The notes below the pieces were generated by a model, which did no database searches, had not been told where the DNA came from, and saw only the letters and a program-made list of their open reading frames with translations. A stretch of 64,000 nt of DNA from contig NZ_OZ040189.1 in NCBI RefSeq assembly GCF_964048965.1, positions 2,852,001-2,916,000 of the forward strand, given 5' to 3'. The DNA comes from Tenacibaculum sp. 190130A14a. Lineage in GTDB: Bacteria; Bacteroidota; Bacteroidia; Flavobacteriales; Flavobacteriaceae. How positions within the stretch are numbered: position 1 is the first letter of the stretch; every line of letters begins with the position of its first letter. Below are positions 33,307-43,370 of this stretch, one piece after another. Made by a program: the position numbers and the translations under genes.

Positions 33307-34026
33307 ATGAACATTTTTAGAAGACTTTTTAGAATAGGAAAAGCTGAAGCACATTCTGCTATTGACAAAATGGAGGATCCTATTAAAATGACCGAGCAAG
33401 GAATTAGAGATATGAAGCAAGATTTAGACAAAAGTCTTGAAGCATTAGCTCAGGTAAAAGCTATGGCTATTAGAGCTAATAACGAAAAAGAAGAATACAC
33501 TTCTAAAGCTGAAGATTACCAAAATAAAGCAATGCTCATTTTAAAGAAAGCTCAAAACGGTGACTTAGACATGGCAGAAGCTGATCGTTTAGCTAAAGAA
33601 GCTTTAATTAAAAAAGAAGAAGCTACAAAGCATGTTGAGAGAGCAACTGTTGAAGCAGATAAATTTAACCAATCAGTTTCTCAATTAGAAAAGAATGTTT
33701 CTGAAATCAAATCGAACATTAGCAAATGGGAAAATGAATTAAAAACCCTAAAAGCTAGAGTTAAAGTAAGCAACGCTACTAAGAACTTAAACAAGCAAAT
33801 GGCTGAGATTGATAGTTCAAGCACAGTTTCTATGCTTGAGCGTATGAAAGAAAAAGTACAACAAGAAGAAGCTTTGGCAGACGCTTATGGAGATATTGCT
33901 AACAAATCTAAAAGTATTGATGAAGAGTTAGATGCTGCAGTAGACACTACAGAAGCAAGTGCTATGAGCGACTTAGAAAAGTTGAAAGAACAATTAGGAA
34001 TGAATAATAAAGATAAAGAATCATAA
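33307..34026 (+). CDS. pspA: PspA/IM30 family protein
   Basis: A 239-residue member of the PspA/IM30/Vipp1 family, bacterial ESCRT-III relatives that coat and remodel stressed membranes. The N-terminal amphipathic helix (MNIFRRLFRIGKAEAHSAID) is followed by the typical long coiled coil (KMEDPIKMTEQGIRDMKQDL; NISKWENELKTLKARVKVSN) and by C-terminal helices ending KLKEQLGMN. Length and helix register match the family. It is followed after two bases by an OB-fold membrane protein and then a flotillin, a trio also known as pspA/yjfJ and yqiJ-yqiK type arrangements in proteobacteria. No PspF or PspBC is present, so control must differ from the E. coli system. Confidence 0.92.
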   Translation: MNIFRRLFRIGKAEAHSAIDKMEDPIKMTEQGIRDMKQDLDKSLEALAQVKAMAIRANNEKEEYTSKAEDYQNKAMLILKKAQNGDLDMAEADRLAKEALIKKEEATKHVERATVEADKFNQSVSQLEKNVSEIKSNISKWENELKTLKARVKVSNATKNLNKQMAEIDSSSTVSMLERMKEKVQQEEALADAYGDIANKSKSIDEELDAAVDTTEASAMSDLEKLKEQLGMNNKDKES

Positions 34027-34028
34027 TA

Positions 34029-34748
34029 TTGAACTCGCTAACCGACATTCTATTTTCTAGTGTAAACATTACACTTACCTTACTCGTAATCATACTAATC
34101 ACTTATTGGTTAATTACCATGTTAACGGGTATTGACTTTGATTTAGACGTTGATGTTGATATTGACATAGACGTAGATACTGATGTTGATATTGATACTG
34201 GAATAGAGGGAGGAAATGTTGATTTTCATGATATTTCGAATACAGAGATCAACAAAGAAGATATAGTTGACAATAAACGAAGAAAACCACTAAAATGGTG
34301 GCAGGTTATCTTAATCTATTTCAACTTTGTCGGTTTACCTTTTATGTTCACATTCACCTCTTGGATTTTCATTTGGTGGATTTGCACAGCTATTAGTACA
34401 ACTATAACACATAGCTTTAATAATAATTTTGGATTTATTTTAATGCTTGCAGGGTTTATTCCTTCATTATTTATTACTAAGATTTTTACAACCCCATTTA
34501 AAAATTTCTTTAAAAACTTAAATCAAGATGGAGACAAACCAATTGACTTAATAGGGAGAACAGGTATCTCATTGTCTACTATTACTGAAAATAAAATGGG
34601 TACAGCAGAAGTAAAAGCTGAAAACAAAAATCTTACAATTAATATAAAGCCTCTGAATAACGAAAAAATAAATTATCAAGACCAAATTCTTATTATTAAA
34701 GAGAGTAATGATAATTCTTTTTACTTTGTTCAAAAATATATCAATTAA
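34029..34748 (+). CDS. YqiJ/NfeD-like OB-fold membrane protein with Asp-alternating segment
   Basis: A 239-residue protein resembling YqiJ, the usual partner of YqiK flotillins. Membrane helices lie at about residues 12-33, 93-118 and 134-155. The C-terminal OB-fold-like domain begins around DLIGRTGISLSTITENKMGT. Between the first and second helices is a striking run in which every second residue is Asp (DFDLDVDVDIDIDVDTDVD, about 35-53), likely exposed and able to bind cations. Translation starts at a TTG two bases after the pspA stop, since no in-frame ATG exists before the first helix. The flotillin gene follows 16 bases on. It probably anchors or gates flotillin assemblies. Confidence 0.75.
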   Translation: MNSLTDILFSSVNITLTLLVIILITYWLITMLTGIDFDLDVDVDIDIDVDTDVDIDTGIEGGNVDFHDISNTEINKEDIVDNKRRKPLKWWQVILIYFNFVGLPFMFTFTSWIFIWWICTAISTTITHSFNNNFGFILMLAGFIPSLFITKIFTTPFKNFFKNLNQDGDKPIDLIGRTGISLSTITENKMGTAEVKAENKNLTINIKPLNNEKINYQDQILIIKESNDNSFYFVQKYIN

Positions 34749-34764
34749 ACACTAAATAATTACT

Positions 34765-36864
34765 ATGGATAATTTACTACAAATAATTGGAATGGGAATT
34801 GGATTGTTCTTATTCCTAGTCATATTATATTTTGCTATTGTAGCAATGTTCTACAAAAAAGTTCCTCAAGGAAAAGCTTTGGTTAGAACAGGTTTTAAAG
34901 GAGCGAAAATTGCAACAGACAAAGGTCTTTATGTCGTTCCTGTTTTCCACCGTGTAGAAATCATGGATATTTCTGTAAAAAAAATAGAAATAGAAAGATT
35001 GGGCTCTGATGGTCTAGTTTGTAAAGATAATGTTAGAGCAGACATAAAGGTAGCCTTCTTTATTAGGATTAATGAGGATGTAAAGGATATTAAAAAAGTA
35101 GCTGAAACCATTGGTTGTGAAAGAGCTTCTCATATTGACACCCTCAAAGACTTATTTGAAGCAAAGTTCTCAGAAGCACTAAAAACTGTTGGAAAGAAAT
35201 TTCAATTCACTGAATTATATGAAGCTCGTAGAGAATTTAGAGACGAGATTAAAGATATAATCTTGGTAGACCTAAACGGATATGTTCTTGATGATTGTGC
35301 TATTGATTATTTAGAACAAACTCCAGTAAATTATTTAAAACCTGATAACATCTTAGATGCTGAAGGTATTAAGAAGATTACTGAATTAACTGCTGCCCAA
35401 AACATCAAAGCCAATCTAATCAAACGTGACGAGGAAAAAGTAATTCGTAAACAAGATGTTGAGGCCAGAGAAGCTATATTAGAGTTGGACAAACAATTAG
35501 CTGAAAAAGAAGAGCAACAAAAAAGAGAAATTGCTAACATCAAAGCACGTGAAGAAGCAGAGATTTTAAAAGTAGCTGAAGAAGAACGTTTAAAATCTGA
35601 AACTGCTCGTATTGCTACTGAAGAAAAGGTACAAGTTGCAGAAGAAAATATGCAACGTCAAATCATTGTTGCAGAGAAAAACAAAGTACGTACAGAAGCT
35701 GTTGAAACGGAGCGTGTTGAAAAAGACAGGGCTTTAGAGGCTACAGAGCGTGAACGTATTGTTACACTTGCTCAAATTGAAAAAGAGAAAGTGGTAGAAG
35801 TTGAAAAGAAAAACATTCAAGATGTTATTCGCGATAGAGTGATGCTAGAAAAAGGTGTGGTAGAAGAAAAAGAGAACATGAAAGATATTGAAGCTTTCAA
35901 AGGTGCTGATCGTGAAAAGCAAGTTGCTATTACTCTAGCTGAAAAGTCTGCTCAAGAGCAATTAATTAAACGAATTAAGTTGGCAGAAGCAGAAAAAGAA
36001 GCTGCAAAGCAAAAAGCTGAAGAAATTAACATTCATGCTCAAGCTCAAAAAGAAGCGAGTGAAAAAGAAGCAGAAGCAAGAAAAACATTAGCAGAAGCTA
36101 AAGCAAAAGAAGAAGCTACTATTGGTATGTCTGAAGCACAAGTAATGCACGCAAAAGCAGATGCTAACGAACGTCAAGGACTTGTAGAAGCTACTATTAT
36201 AGAGAAAAAAGCAAAAGCAGAAGCTGCTGGTACTTTGGCAAAAGCGGAGGCTTTAAAAGAAGAAGGTATTGCAGAAGCAGAAGTAATCAAAGAGAAAGCA
36301 CTTGCGCAAGCAACTGGAGACAGAGAAATCGCATTAGCAGAAGCTGCTGGAATTGAAGAAAAAGCAGAAGCAATGAAGAAACTTGACGGTGTTGGTAAAG
36401 AACACGAAGAGTTTAAGCTACGCTTAGATAAAGAATTAAAAGTTGATTTAGCTCATATCAATGTTCAGAAAGATATTGCAGATGCACAAGCACAAGTTAT
36501 TGGTGATGCATTAAAAGCTGCTAATATTGATATTGTAGGTGGAGAAACAATGTTCTTCGATCAAATCATTGGACAAATAACCAAAGCTAAAGGATTTGAT
36601 AGATTAGTACAGCATAGTGATAATATTCAAGATGTAAAAGATGCTATCTTAGGAAGTGACGATGTAAAAGGAAACTTATTAGATAAAATAAAAGACTTTG
36701 CTACCAAATACGGAATCTCTTCTGAAGATATTAAAAACCTAACTGTAGCTAACCTTTTAATGGACTTAAAAGGAAAAGCAACCAGTTCTGATGATGAAAC
36801 ACTTTTTGGTAACCTATTCAATTTAGCTAAAGGTTTAGGTTTATCGAACCAAAAATTATCATAA
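34765..36864 (+). CDS. Flotillin (YqiK-like)
   Basis: A 699-residue flotillin. A single N-terminal membrane helix (IIGMGIGLFLFLVILYFAIVAMF) leads into an SPFH/Band 7 domain (about residues 28-215, with VPQGKALVRTGFKGAKI). A coiled coil of about 350 residues follows, dominated by Glu, Ala and Lys repeats (AEAEKEAAKQKAEEI, AKAEALKEEGIAEAEVI). The C-terminal domain is globular (from about 590). It should form large oligomers that organise membrane domains. It sits directly behind pspA and the YqiJ-like gene, matching the conserved yqiJ-yqiK pairing. A stable hairpin without a T-run and a dispersed repeat follow before the giant ATPase gene. Confidence 0.92.
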   Translation: MDNLLQIIGMGIGLFLFLVILYFAIVAMFYKKVPQGKALVRTGFKGAKIATDKGLYVVPVFHRVEIMDISVKKIEIERLGSDGLVCKDNVRADIKVAFFIRINEDVKDIKKVAETIGCERASHIDTLKDLFEAKFSEALKTVGKKFQFTELYEARREFRDEIKDIILVDLNGYVLDDCAIDYLEQTPVNYLKPDNILDAEGIKKITELTAAQNIKANLIKRDEEKVIRKQDVEAREAILELDKQLAEKEEQQKREIANIKAREEAEILKVAEEERLKSETARIATEEKVQVAEENMQRQIIVAEKNKVRTEAVETERVEKDRALEATERERIVTLAQIEKEKVVEVEKKNIQDVIRDRVMLEKGVVEEKENMKDIEAFKGADREKQVAITLAEKSAQEQLIKRIKLAEAEKEAAKQKAEEINIHAQAQKEASEKEAEARKTLAEAKAKEEATIGMSEAQVMHAKADANERQGLVEATIIEKKAKAEAAGTLAKAEALKEEGIAEAEVIKEKALAQATGDREIALAEAAGIEEKAEAMKKLDGVGKEHEEFKLRLDKELKVDLAHINVQKDIADAQAQVIGDALKAANIDIVGGETMFFDQIIGQITKAKGFDRLVQHSDNIQDVKDAILGSDDVKGNLLDKIKDFATKYGISSEDIKNLTVANLLMDLKGKATSSDDETLFGNLFNLAKGLGLSNQKLS

Positions 36865-36869
36865 AAGCT

Positions 36870-36899
36870 AGATTCAAGAGCTTAAAAACTCTTGAATCT
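36870..36899 (+). other. 11-base-pair hairpin after the flotillin gene
   Basis: AGATTCAAGAG pairs perfectly with CTCTTGAATCT over an eight-base loop. No T-run follows, so it is probably an mRNA-stabilising or partial-termination element between the proximal and distal halves of the block. Confidence 0.5.
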
Positions 36900-36919
36900 T
36901 AACTGTCTTAAAATTATAA

Positions 36920-37006
36920 TCGTCATTCCGATGGAGGTACGAATGAAGGAATCTTTGAATAAAAAATAGATTACTTCTTTTCACTGCGTTTCAATCGCAA
37001 TGACGA
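36920..37006. repeat. Dispersed intergenic palindromic repeat (REP-like)
   Basis: The 87-base element begins TCGTCATTCCGAT and ends ATCGCAATGACGA, with inner complementary segments (GAAGGAATCT and AGATTACTTC). The TCGTCATT...AATGACGA type is a common intergenic repeat in Flavobacteria and related genomes. It has no coding capacity. Its presence shows that the gap between the flotillin and ATPase genes tolerates insertion. Confidence 0.6.
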
Positions 37007-37073
37007 TTTCCTGTAAAAAAAACCTTTTTACAGAGTACACAATGATTCCACTAGAATTCACTAAAAAAAGTAC

Positions 37074-40000
37074 ATGGAAAACCAAAACAATGCGCAGCAA
37101 TTAGACGGCGGTACTTATGAAATCATTCAAGGTAGATTGCAAAAACAAAAGCAAGACCTACAAGAACGATTGCATAAGCTAAATGAAGACAGAAAACATG
37201 TTTTTGGGGCTATAGAAACCAAATTAATTGCTAACGATAGAATCAACACCGAAAACAATTGTATTGCTAGAGATATTGTGTCTTTAGGAAACATTTCTAT
37301 TTTCGGATATAACGTTCACTTTGGATTAAGAACCGACATTAAATTATCGGATGTGTTTAGTATCTATGAATTTAAAGAGCAACACTTTCAAATTCAGTCT
37401 TTAGATTTATTAAACGATCCTGTTTTTATAGACGATTTTACCAACCTTTATAAATATTATCGAAATACCATTTTCTCAAAGTTTGCCATTATTGGAAACT
37501 ACTTGTACATGGTTTTTCAATTAAGCGAAAACAAAAGCGATATCAAAGCTTTTAAATGGTTAATTAATGAAGGTAATTTACAGTATATAGACAATCGTAG
37601 TGAACATGAATATAAGTTTCCTACCCAACATGAGTTTAAATGGCAAGAGGTAACTCGTGACATGCACCGATATGGTACCTACTCTCATGTTTCTATTTTA
37701 GACAAAGTTTTTGTAGAAACTATTGGTGGAGACTTAACCATTAAAATTGAAGATAACACAGATGAAGGAAGAGGAATTCTTGCCGAACCTGTTGAACATA
37801 TAGATCAAACCTTAGATGATGGTCAATTTCGTTATGGTAATTTAGGAAACCTAATTACCCTAGAAGTAAAGCCATTTCAAGAACCTGCACGATACTTTGT
37901 ATACAATCATAAACTTCAAGAAGTTCAAAAAATTGATAGTATTAAAGACACGGCGGTTCAGTTACCAGATGATCATGGTATTATATTCCCGAACGGGTAC
38001 TACCTTCAAACTGGAGAATACAAACTTTTTGAAAACGATGCTAAAGAGGTAAAGTTTCAAGAAAAAATAATCTCTCCAAACGGAGAAGACTTCTTATACG
38101 TTTTCTATGCAACCATTCGTGGTTTGTATATTTTAATGTCGTATAATATTATTGAGCAAGAAGTTAAAACTCCTATTATTTGTAATGGTTTTACCGTATT
38201 ACAAAATGGAGAACTTTGTTATTTTAAAACAGAAAACGAACAAACCAAACACCATGTTGTACAAATTTGGCAAACTCCGTATTTAAAGGGAGATTTTATG
38301 CCTTCTCAACATGAAGATAGTTTGTTATATAAAATAGGAAACAAAGACATTGTTCGTGCCATGGCAGAGTGTCACGAATTAATCAACCTATTAAACAAAG
38401 AAGATAATTATACAGGTTTATACAATGATATTGCCAAAATATCTAAAGATATAAACGACACTTATTATTGGTTACCAGAAAAAGAAACTTCTCAATTAAA
38501 CCTACCAATTGCTCAAATTAATGAAGCTGCCAATGCTGCTATTGAAGAATTTGAGAAAGTTGTACAGTTAAAAAAACAAGCTGAAAAGGAAACCAAAAGT
38601 ATCAATACGAAATCAGAAGAATTATTTGGTAAAATTAAAAGTACTTCTTTTAAATCTATTGATGATTTTGTTGTGCTTTTAAACCAGCTTCGCACCTTAC
38701 GTGGAGAAGTAATTAGCTTACATGATATTCGCTATATAAATGCAGCTCTTTTAAAAGAATTAGAAGAACAAGTTGCTGAGCAAAACAACCTTATTTCTAA
38801 GCGTTGTGTACAGTTTCTTTTAAACGATAAAGCTTTAGAACCATATCATAATCGCGTTGCAGAAAAACAAGCCGCATTACCAAACATTAAAAAGGTAATC
38901 GACGCAAAATCTTTAGAAAAAGAAGTGAATCAAATTACATCGGATTTAGAGATGTTAATTGATATTGTTTCCAATTTAGAAATCGAAGATACTTCTCAAT
39001 CTACTAAGATTATTGACAATATTTCTTTGATATTCGCTACACTAAACCAATTAAAATCTGGAATTAAAAACAGTATTAAAAGTTTAGGTAGTAAAGAAGC
39101 TAAAGCTGATTTTAATGCGCAATTAAAATTAATTGACCAGAGTATTATCAACTATATTGATATTGCCAATACTCCGGAAAAATGCGACGAGTTCTTAACC
39201 AAAACAGCCATTCAACTTGAAGAATTAGAAGGTAAGTTTGCCGACTTCGAAGAGTTTATTGTTCAAATTATTGAAAAAAGAGAAGAAGTTCATGCGGCTT
39301 TTGACAATAGAAAGAATAGCTTAATTGAAAAAAGAAATAAGAAAACCGTTGCTTTACAAACTGCTTCAGAAAGAATTTTAAAAGGTGTTCGTAAAAAAGC
39401 ATTGAGCTTTAATTCTAATCAAGATATCAACGGGTACTTTGCTGCTGACTTAATGATTAACAAAGTAAGAGACATCATTAGTCAGTTAAAAGAACTAGAC
39501 GATATTGGTAAAGCAGAAGCCATTGAAACGCAATTAAAGGTTGCCAAAGAAGATGCTCTTAGAAAATTAAAAGACAAACAAGAGTTATATGAAGATGGTG
39601 AAAATGTAATCAAATTAGGACAACATAAGTTTGGTGTTAACAGACAAATATTAGACTTAACGATTGTTTATAAAAATGAGCAATTATACTATCACCTTAC
39701 AGGAACTGATTTCTATGAAGAAGTTTCTAATGAAGTCTTACTAAATTCAAAAAAATACTGGAACCAAGAGCTCGTTTCTGAAAACGATAAGGTATATAGA
39801 TCTGCCTACTTAGCTTTTAAAATATTTAAAAAGTTCAAAGAAGAAGAACTCATCAACCTAACAGAAGAAGATTTATTGACTTTAATTCAAAAAGAAAGCA
39901 GTAATTCATATGCTGAAGGATATGTAAAAGGAGTTCACGATGTAGATGCAGCTAAAATATTACACTTATTGGTACACAAACACCATGAATTAGGTTTACT

Positions 40001-41936
40001 AACCTTTACTCCTGACACAAGAGCATTTGCACAATATTTCTGGAACTCTTTAACAGAAGAGCAAAAGAGTGTCTATAATAATTCTATCAAAGCTTCTGGT
40101 GAAGTTTTAGCAGTGTTTCCAAACAGTACTGCTTATGATTTTATTATTGATGATTTGACGACCGCTTTGAATACATTTTCTGAAGAAACACAACTTTTTT
40201 CTACAGAACAATCGCAAACAATTGCTAAGTATTTATTCAACGAATTAAGAAGTGACAATACCTTCCATACTAGTAGTGAAGCATTGACTTTAAAGGAAAC
40301 ATTTATAAAAACTTTAGACAAGCAAGATGCACTTCATAAGTTCAAATTAGGAATTCAAAAATTAGAAGCCTATACAGACAAAATTCAGTTAGCTAAACAA
40401 TGGATAAGTTCTTATATCATTGAAAAAGCTCCTAGCGATGTTGAATACATTCATGAAGTGGTTGTATTATTATTATTTGAAGATTTATCGGCTTTAAATC
40501 CGATTAATGTACATCCTAAACAAATCTTAAACGATTTAAAAGGAAACCATACAACCATTAATGAAAGTTCAATTGAGTTCGATTATCATCAATTCATTAA
40601 AGATTTAACACACTTTAATCAAAACGAAGTACCAAACTTTATTCAATATAGAGAAGCAAAACAGCAAGTTACAGAAGAACTAAAAGAAGATTTAAAACTC
40701 GAAGAATTCAAACCTAGAGTACTTTCTTCTTTTGTAAGAAATAAGTTAATTGACCAAGTATATTTCCCTTTAATTGGAGATAACCTAGCAAAACAATTGG
40801 GAACGGTTGGAAATAATAAACGTACCGATAGAATGGGAATGTTATTATTAATTTCTCCTCCAGGATATGGTAAAACTACCTTGATGGAATATATCTCGAA
40901 TCGATTGGGATTGGTATTTATGAAAATCAACGGTCCGGCTATTGGTCATGAGGTAACTTCTGTAGACCCAATGTCTGCAAACAATTCAGCTTCTCGGGAA
41001 GAATTAAAAAAGTTAAACTTAGCTTTTGAAATGGGAGACAATGTAATGTTATATCTTGATGATATTCAACATTGTAATCCAGAGTTTTTACAAAAATTCA
41101 TTTCTCTTTCCGATGGAACAAGAAAGATTGAAGGTATTTACAACGGAAAATCTAAAACCTATGATTTACGTGGTAAAAAATTCTGTGTAATCATGGCAGG
41201 AAACCCGTACACCGAAAGTGGAGATAGATTCCAAATACCAGACATGCTTGCCAATAGGGCCGACATTTACAATTTAGGAGATATTATTGGAGATACAGAA
41301 CACCTATTCAAACTAAGTTTGATAGAGAACTCTTTAACTTCAAATCCAGTGTTACATCAATTAAGTAGTAAATACTTTGAAGATGTATATGCCTTGATTG
41401 ATAAAGTTGAAAACAATACGCAAGAGGTTAACCTAAAAGGAAATCACACCAAACAAGAAGTGCAAGATTACACAGCAGTTCTTGAAAAAGTAATCACGGT
41501 TAGAGATACTATTTTAAAAGTAAACCAAACCTATATTCAATCAGCCGCAATGGAAGATAATTATAGAACGGAACCTTCTTTTAAACTACAAGGTTCGTAT
41601 CGTGATATGAATAAATTAGTGGCTAAAATTGTTCCGATTATGAATCATGATGAGTTAGAACGTTTGTTATTATCTCATTATGAAAGTGAATCACAAACCT
41701 TAACCTCAGCAGCTGAGGCGAACCTTTTGAAATATAAAGAATTGATTAGTTCTTTATCGGAAGAAGAGCAAACTCGATGGGATGACATTAAGAAGATTTT
41801 TGTGAAAAACAATAAACTAAATGGTTTAGGAAACAAAAATGAAATGGCACAAATTCTAAGTCAGATGATGGCTTTTACAGAGAATTTAGAGGGAATAAAA
41901 TCTGTTTTACAAAAAGGATTAGATAACAAAAATTAA
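37074..41936 (+). CDS. Giant DUF3686/AAA+ ATPase
   Basis: A 1,620-residue protein. The first roughly 430 residues fit the DUF3686 domain (RYGTYSHVSILDKVFVETIGG; FPNGYYLQTGEYKLFE), a region annotated as ATPase involved in DNA repair without experimental basis. A long helical, coiled-coil middle follows. Near the C-terminus lies an AAA+ module with Walker A PPGYGKTT (about 1261-1268), Walker B VMLYLDDIQ (about 1320-1328) and a sensor-1-like VIMAGNPYTESGDRF (about 1371). All ATPase motifs are intact, and the MoxR-like flavour suggests a chaperone or remodeller. Its place between flotillin and DUF4178 suggests action on the membrane assembly rather than on DNA, which is an inference. The DUF4178 gene begins 12 bases downstream. 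Confidence 0.82.
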   Translation: MENQNNAQQLDGGTYEIIQGRLQKQKQDLQERLHKLNEDRKHVFGAIETKLIANDRINTENNCIARDIVSLGNISIFGYNVHFGLRTDIKLSDVFSIYEFKEQHFQIQSLDLLNDPVFIDDFTNLYKYYRNTIFSKFAIIGNYLYMVFQLSENKSDIKAFKWLINEGNLQYIDNRSEHEYKFPTQHEFKWQEVTRDMHRYGTYSHVSILDKVFVETIGGDLTIKIEDNTDEGRGILAEPVEHIDQTLDDGQFRYGNLGNLITLEVKPFQEPARYFVYNHKLQEVQKIDSIKDTAVQLPDDHGIIFPNGYYLQTGEYKLFENDAKEVKFQEKIISPNGEDFLYVFYATIRGLYILMSYNIIEQEVKTPIICNGFTVLQNGELCYFKTENEQTKHHVVQIWQTPYLKGDFMPSQHEDSLLYKIGNKDIVRAMAECHELINLLNKEDNYTGLYNDIAKISKDINDTYYWLPEKETSQLNLPIAQINEAANAAIEEFEKVVQLKKQAEKETKSINTKSEELFGKIKSTSFKSIDDFVVLLNQLRTLRGEVISLHDIRYINAALLKELEEQVAEQNNLISKRCVQFLLNDKALEPYHNRVAEKQAALPNIKKVIDAKSLEKEVNQITSDLEMLIDIVSNLEIEDTSQSTKIIDNISLIFATLNQLKSGIKNSIKSLGSKEAKADFNAQLKLIDQSIINYIDIANTPEKCDEFLTKTAIQLEELEGKFADFEEFIVQIIEKREEVHAAFDNRKNSLIEKRNKKTVALQTASERILKGVRKKALSFNSNQDINGYFAADLMINKVRDIISQLKELDDIGKAEAIETQLKVAKEDALRKLKDKQELYEDGENVIKLGQHKFGVNRQILDLTIVYKNEQLYYHLTGTDFYEEVSNEVLLNSKKYWNQELVSENDKVYRSAYLAFKIFKKFKEEELINLTEEDLLTLIQKESSNSYAEGYVKGVHDVDAAKILHLLVHKHHELGLLTFTPDTRAFAQYFWNSLTEEQKSVYNNSIKASGEVLAVFPNSTAYDFIIDDLTTALNTFSEETQLFSTEQSQTIAKYLFNELRSDNTFHTSSEALTLKETFIKTLDKQDALHKFKLGIQKLEAYTDKIQLAKQWISSYIIEKAPSDVEYIHEVVVLLLFEDLSALNPINVHPKQILNDLKGNHTTINESSIEFDYHQFIKDLTHFNQNEVPNFIQYREAKQQVTEELKEDLKLEEFKPRVLSSFVRNKLIDQVYFPLIGDNLAKQLGTVGNNKRTDRMGMLLLISPPGYGKTTLMEYISNRLGLVFMKINGPAIGHEVTSVDPMSANNSASREELKKLNLAFEMGDNVMLYLDDIQHCNPEFLQKFISLSDGTRKIEGIYNGKSKTYDLRGKKFCVIMAGNPYTESGDRFQIPDMLANRADIYNLGDIIGDTEHLFKLSLIENSLTSNPVLHQLSSKYFEDVYALIDKVENNTQEVNLKGNHTKQEVQDYTAVLEKVITVRDTILKVNQTYIQSAAMEDNYRTEPSFKLQGSYRDMNKLVAKIVPIMNHDELERLLLSHYESESQTLTSAAEANLLKYKELISSLSEEEQTRWDDIKKIFVKNNKLNGLGNKNEMAQILSQMMAFTENLEGIKSVLQKGLDNKN

Positions 41937-41948
41937 CAACCTACTACT

Positions 41949-42503
41949 ATGGGATTTTTTGATTTATTCAAAAGCAATAAAAACGAAGAGGAAAAACATT
42001 ACGATCCGATTGACATCAAAGTAACCGATTTAGAAAATGGTTATTTATTGGATTATGATTTAGAAACATGGACGGTTACCAAAATGTCTGAATATGACTG
42101 GGGAGACAATCATTTTTCTAGAGAATTTGTGATTGAATCTAAAGGGAAGAAGCGTTTTCTTCATATTGAAGAAGATGATGAACTGATCATTTCTCTTTCG
42201 GAAGAACTAAAATATCGAAAACTTGGGCCAACGGTTACCGATTATATTGATACTAATGGTAAACCTCCAAAGCAAATCGTTCATCAAGACATTACTTACT
42301 ATTTAGATGAAGAAGCTCCGGGATACTACCGAAATGTAGAAAATGAAGATTGGGAAGAACTGATTTCTTTTTACTATTTAGATGAAGACGAAGAAAAATG
42401 TTTAACAATAGAACAATGGGGAGAAGAAGACTTTGAAGCAAGTATCGGAAACATACTGAAGTCTTATGAAATCTCAAATATTTTACCATCATACAACGAA
42501 TAA
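41949..42503 (+). CDS. DUF4178 domain protein
   Basis: A 184-residue acidic cytoplasmic protein whose core (DLENGYLLDYDLETWTVTKM, about residues 26-45; EFVIESKGKKRFLHIEEDDE; ITYYLDEEAPGYYRN) fits DUF4178, a beta-barrel-like domain of unknown function. In many bacteria DUF4178 is encoded next to DUF350 and spermidine-synthase-like genes, exactly as here. It follows the giant ATPase by 12 bases and precedes the lipoprotein gene by seven. No catalytic residues are recognisable, so an adaptor role is the best guess. Confidence 0.75.
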   Translation: MGFFDLFKSNKNEEEKHYDPIDIKVTDLENGYLLDYDLETWTVTKMSEYDWGDNHFSREFVIESKGKKRFLHIEEDDELIISLSEELKYRKLGPTVTDYIDTNGKPPKQIVHQDITYYLDEEAPGYYRNVENEDWEELISFYYLDEDEEKCLTIEQWGEEDFEASIGNILKSYEISNILPSYNE

Positions 42504-42510
42504 AACTACC

Positions 42511-43344
42511 ATGCGATATATCAACTATCTTTTGCTACTTACCATTTGCTTACTTATAAGTTCATGTGGCGCAGAAAGAAAACCAAAATTTGTAAAATCA
42601 CCAATTGACAATATCATTACCAAATATATTGACAAAAGTGATTATAGTGTCATACTAGCCGATATGGACTATAAAGAAGACACCGATAAGTACTTTCATA
42701 AATATCGTATTCTTATTGAAGAAAAACAACCAAGCTTATCTATTGAGCAATTAAAAGATAGCTTAGCTGAACCTACAGATATTAAAGTTATTGATACTGA
42801 TTGGAAGGAAGTATCTCCAATCACTTTTGAAGAATATCAAAACGACTTAGGAATGACCATTTTGAGTAAGAAAAATGGTAAACTAGACAAAAACTCCTCT
42901 CCTGCAGGTGTAGACAACTATGTTGGAAATCCGAAATATGGAGAATGGAGAACGCATAGTGATGGAAGCTCTTTTTGGGCTTTTTACGGACGTTATCGTT
43001 TGTTTTCTGATTTATTCTTTGGTCCAAGATATGGCTACGGATACGGGTACCCTAGAAACGATTGGAACGACTATAATAGAAACTACAGAAACAAAAAGTC
43101 TTATTACGGAACTTCGAGTAAATATGGTACTACCTCTTCCACAAATTCAAAAACCAGCTGGGCTAGTAAACCTAAAACTTTTAAAGACAGAGTTAATTCA
43201 AAAGTAACTCGAAGCGCTTCTGATTTACGTTCAAGAGGATATACTTCTAGCAAAAGTTATAGTAAAAACAGTAAGACTAGCCGCAGTGGTTCTCGCTATA
43301 GTAGATCTTCCTCTCGTTCAAGAAGTGGCGGATTTGGTAAATAA
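42511..43344 (+). CDS. Lipoprotein of unknown function with Ser/Arg-rich tail
   Basis: A 277-residue predicted lipoprotein. The signal sequence ends in the lipobox LLISSC (Cys about residue 19). The middle region contains WKEVSPITFEEYQNDLGMTI and a glycine/tyrosine-rich segment (FGPRYGYGYGYPRN). The last 80 residues are very rich in Ser, Arg, Tyr and Lys (SRSGSRYSRSSSRSRSGG) and are probably disordered. A DUF1190-like role is conceivable, because E. coli yjfM occupies a comparable place next to the DUF350 gene yjfL, but sequence similarity is not evident by eye. The start at 42511 follows the DUF4178 stop by seven bases. Confidence 0.65.
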   Translation: MRYINYLLLLTICLLISSCGAERKPKFVKSPIDNIITKYIDKSDYSVILADMDYKEDTDKYFHKYRILIEEKQPSLSIEQLKDSLAEPTDIKVIDTDWKEVSPITFEEYQNDLGMTILSKKNGKLDKNSSPAGVDNYVGNPKYGEWRTHSDGSSFWAFYGRYRLFSDLFFGPRYGYGYGYPRNDWNDYNRNYRNKKSYYGTSSKYGTTSSTNSKTSWASKPKTFKDRVNSKVTRSASDLRSRGYTSSKSYSKNSKTSRSGSRYSRSSSRSRSGGFGK

Positions 43345-43370
43345 CAACTAACTAAAAAGAATTATCATAG

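Noticed and set aside
36870..36899. The hairpin after the flotillin gene as a transcription terminator.
   Set aside because: No T-run follows, and the downstream genes continue in the same direction.
40643..40930. A 95-codon minus-strand frame inside the giant ATPase gene.
   Set aside because: Its composition follows from the opposite strand, and it has no promoter or recognisable domain.
37074..41936. A DNA-repair function for the giant ATPase, as its usual annotation suggests.
   Set aside because: No repair-specific domain can be seen and the gene context is membrane stress; the label appears to rest on family naming.
42920..43207. A second plus-strand frame inside the lipoprotein gene.
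   Set aside because: It overlaps a frame with a clear lipobox and continuous domain; no sign of dual coding was seen.
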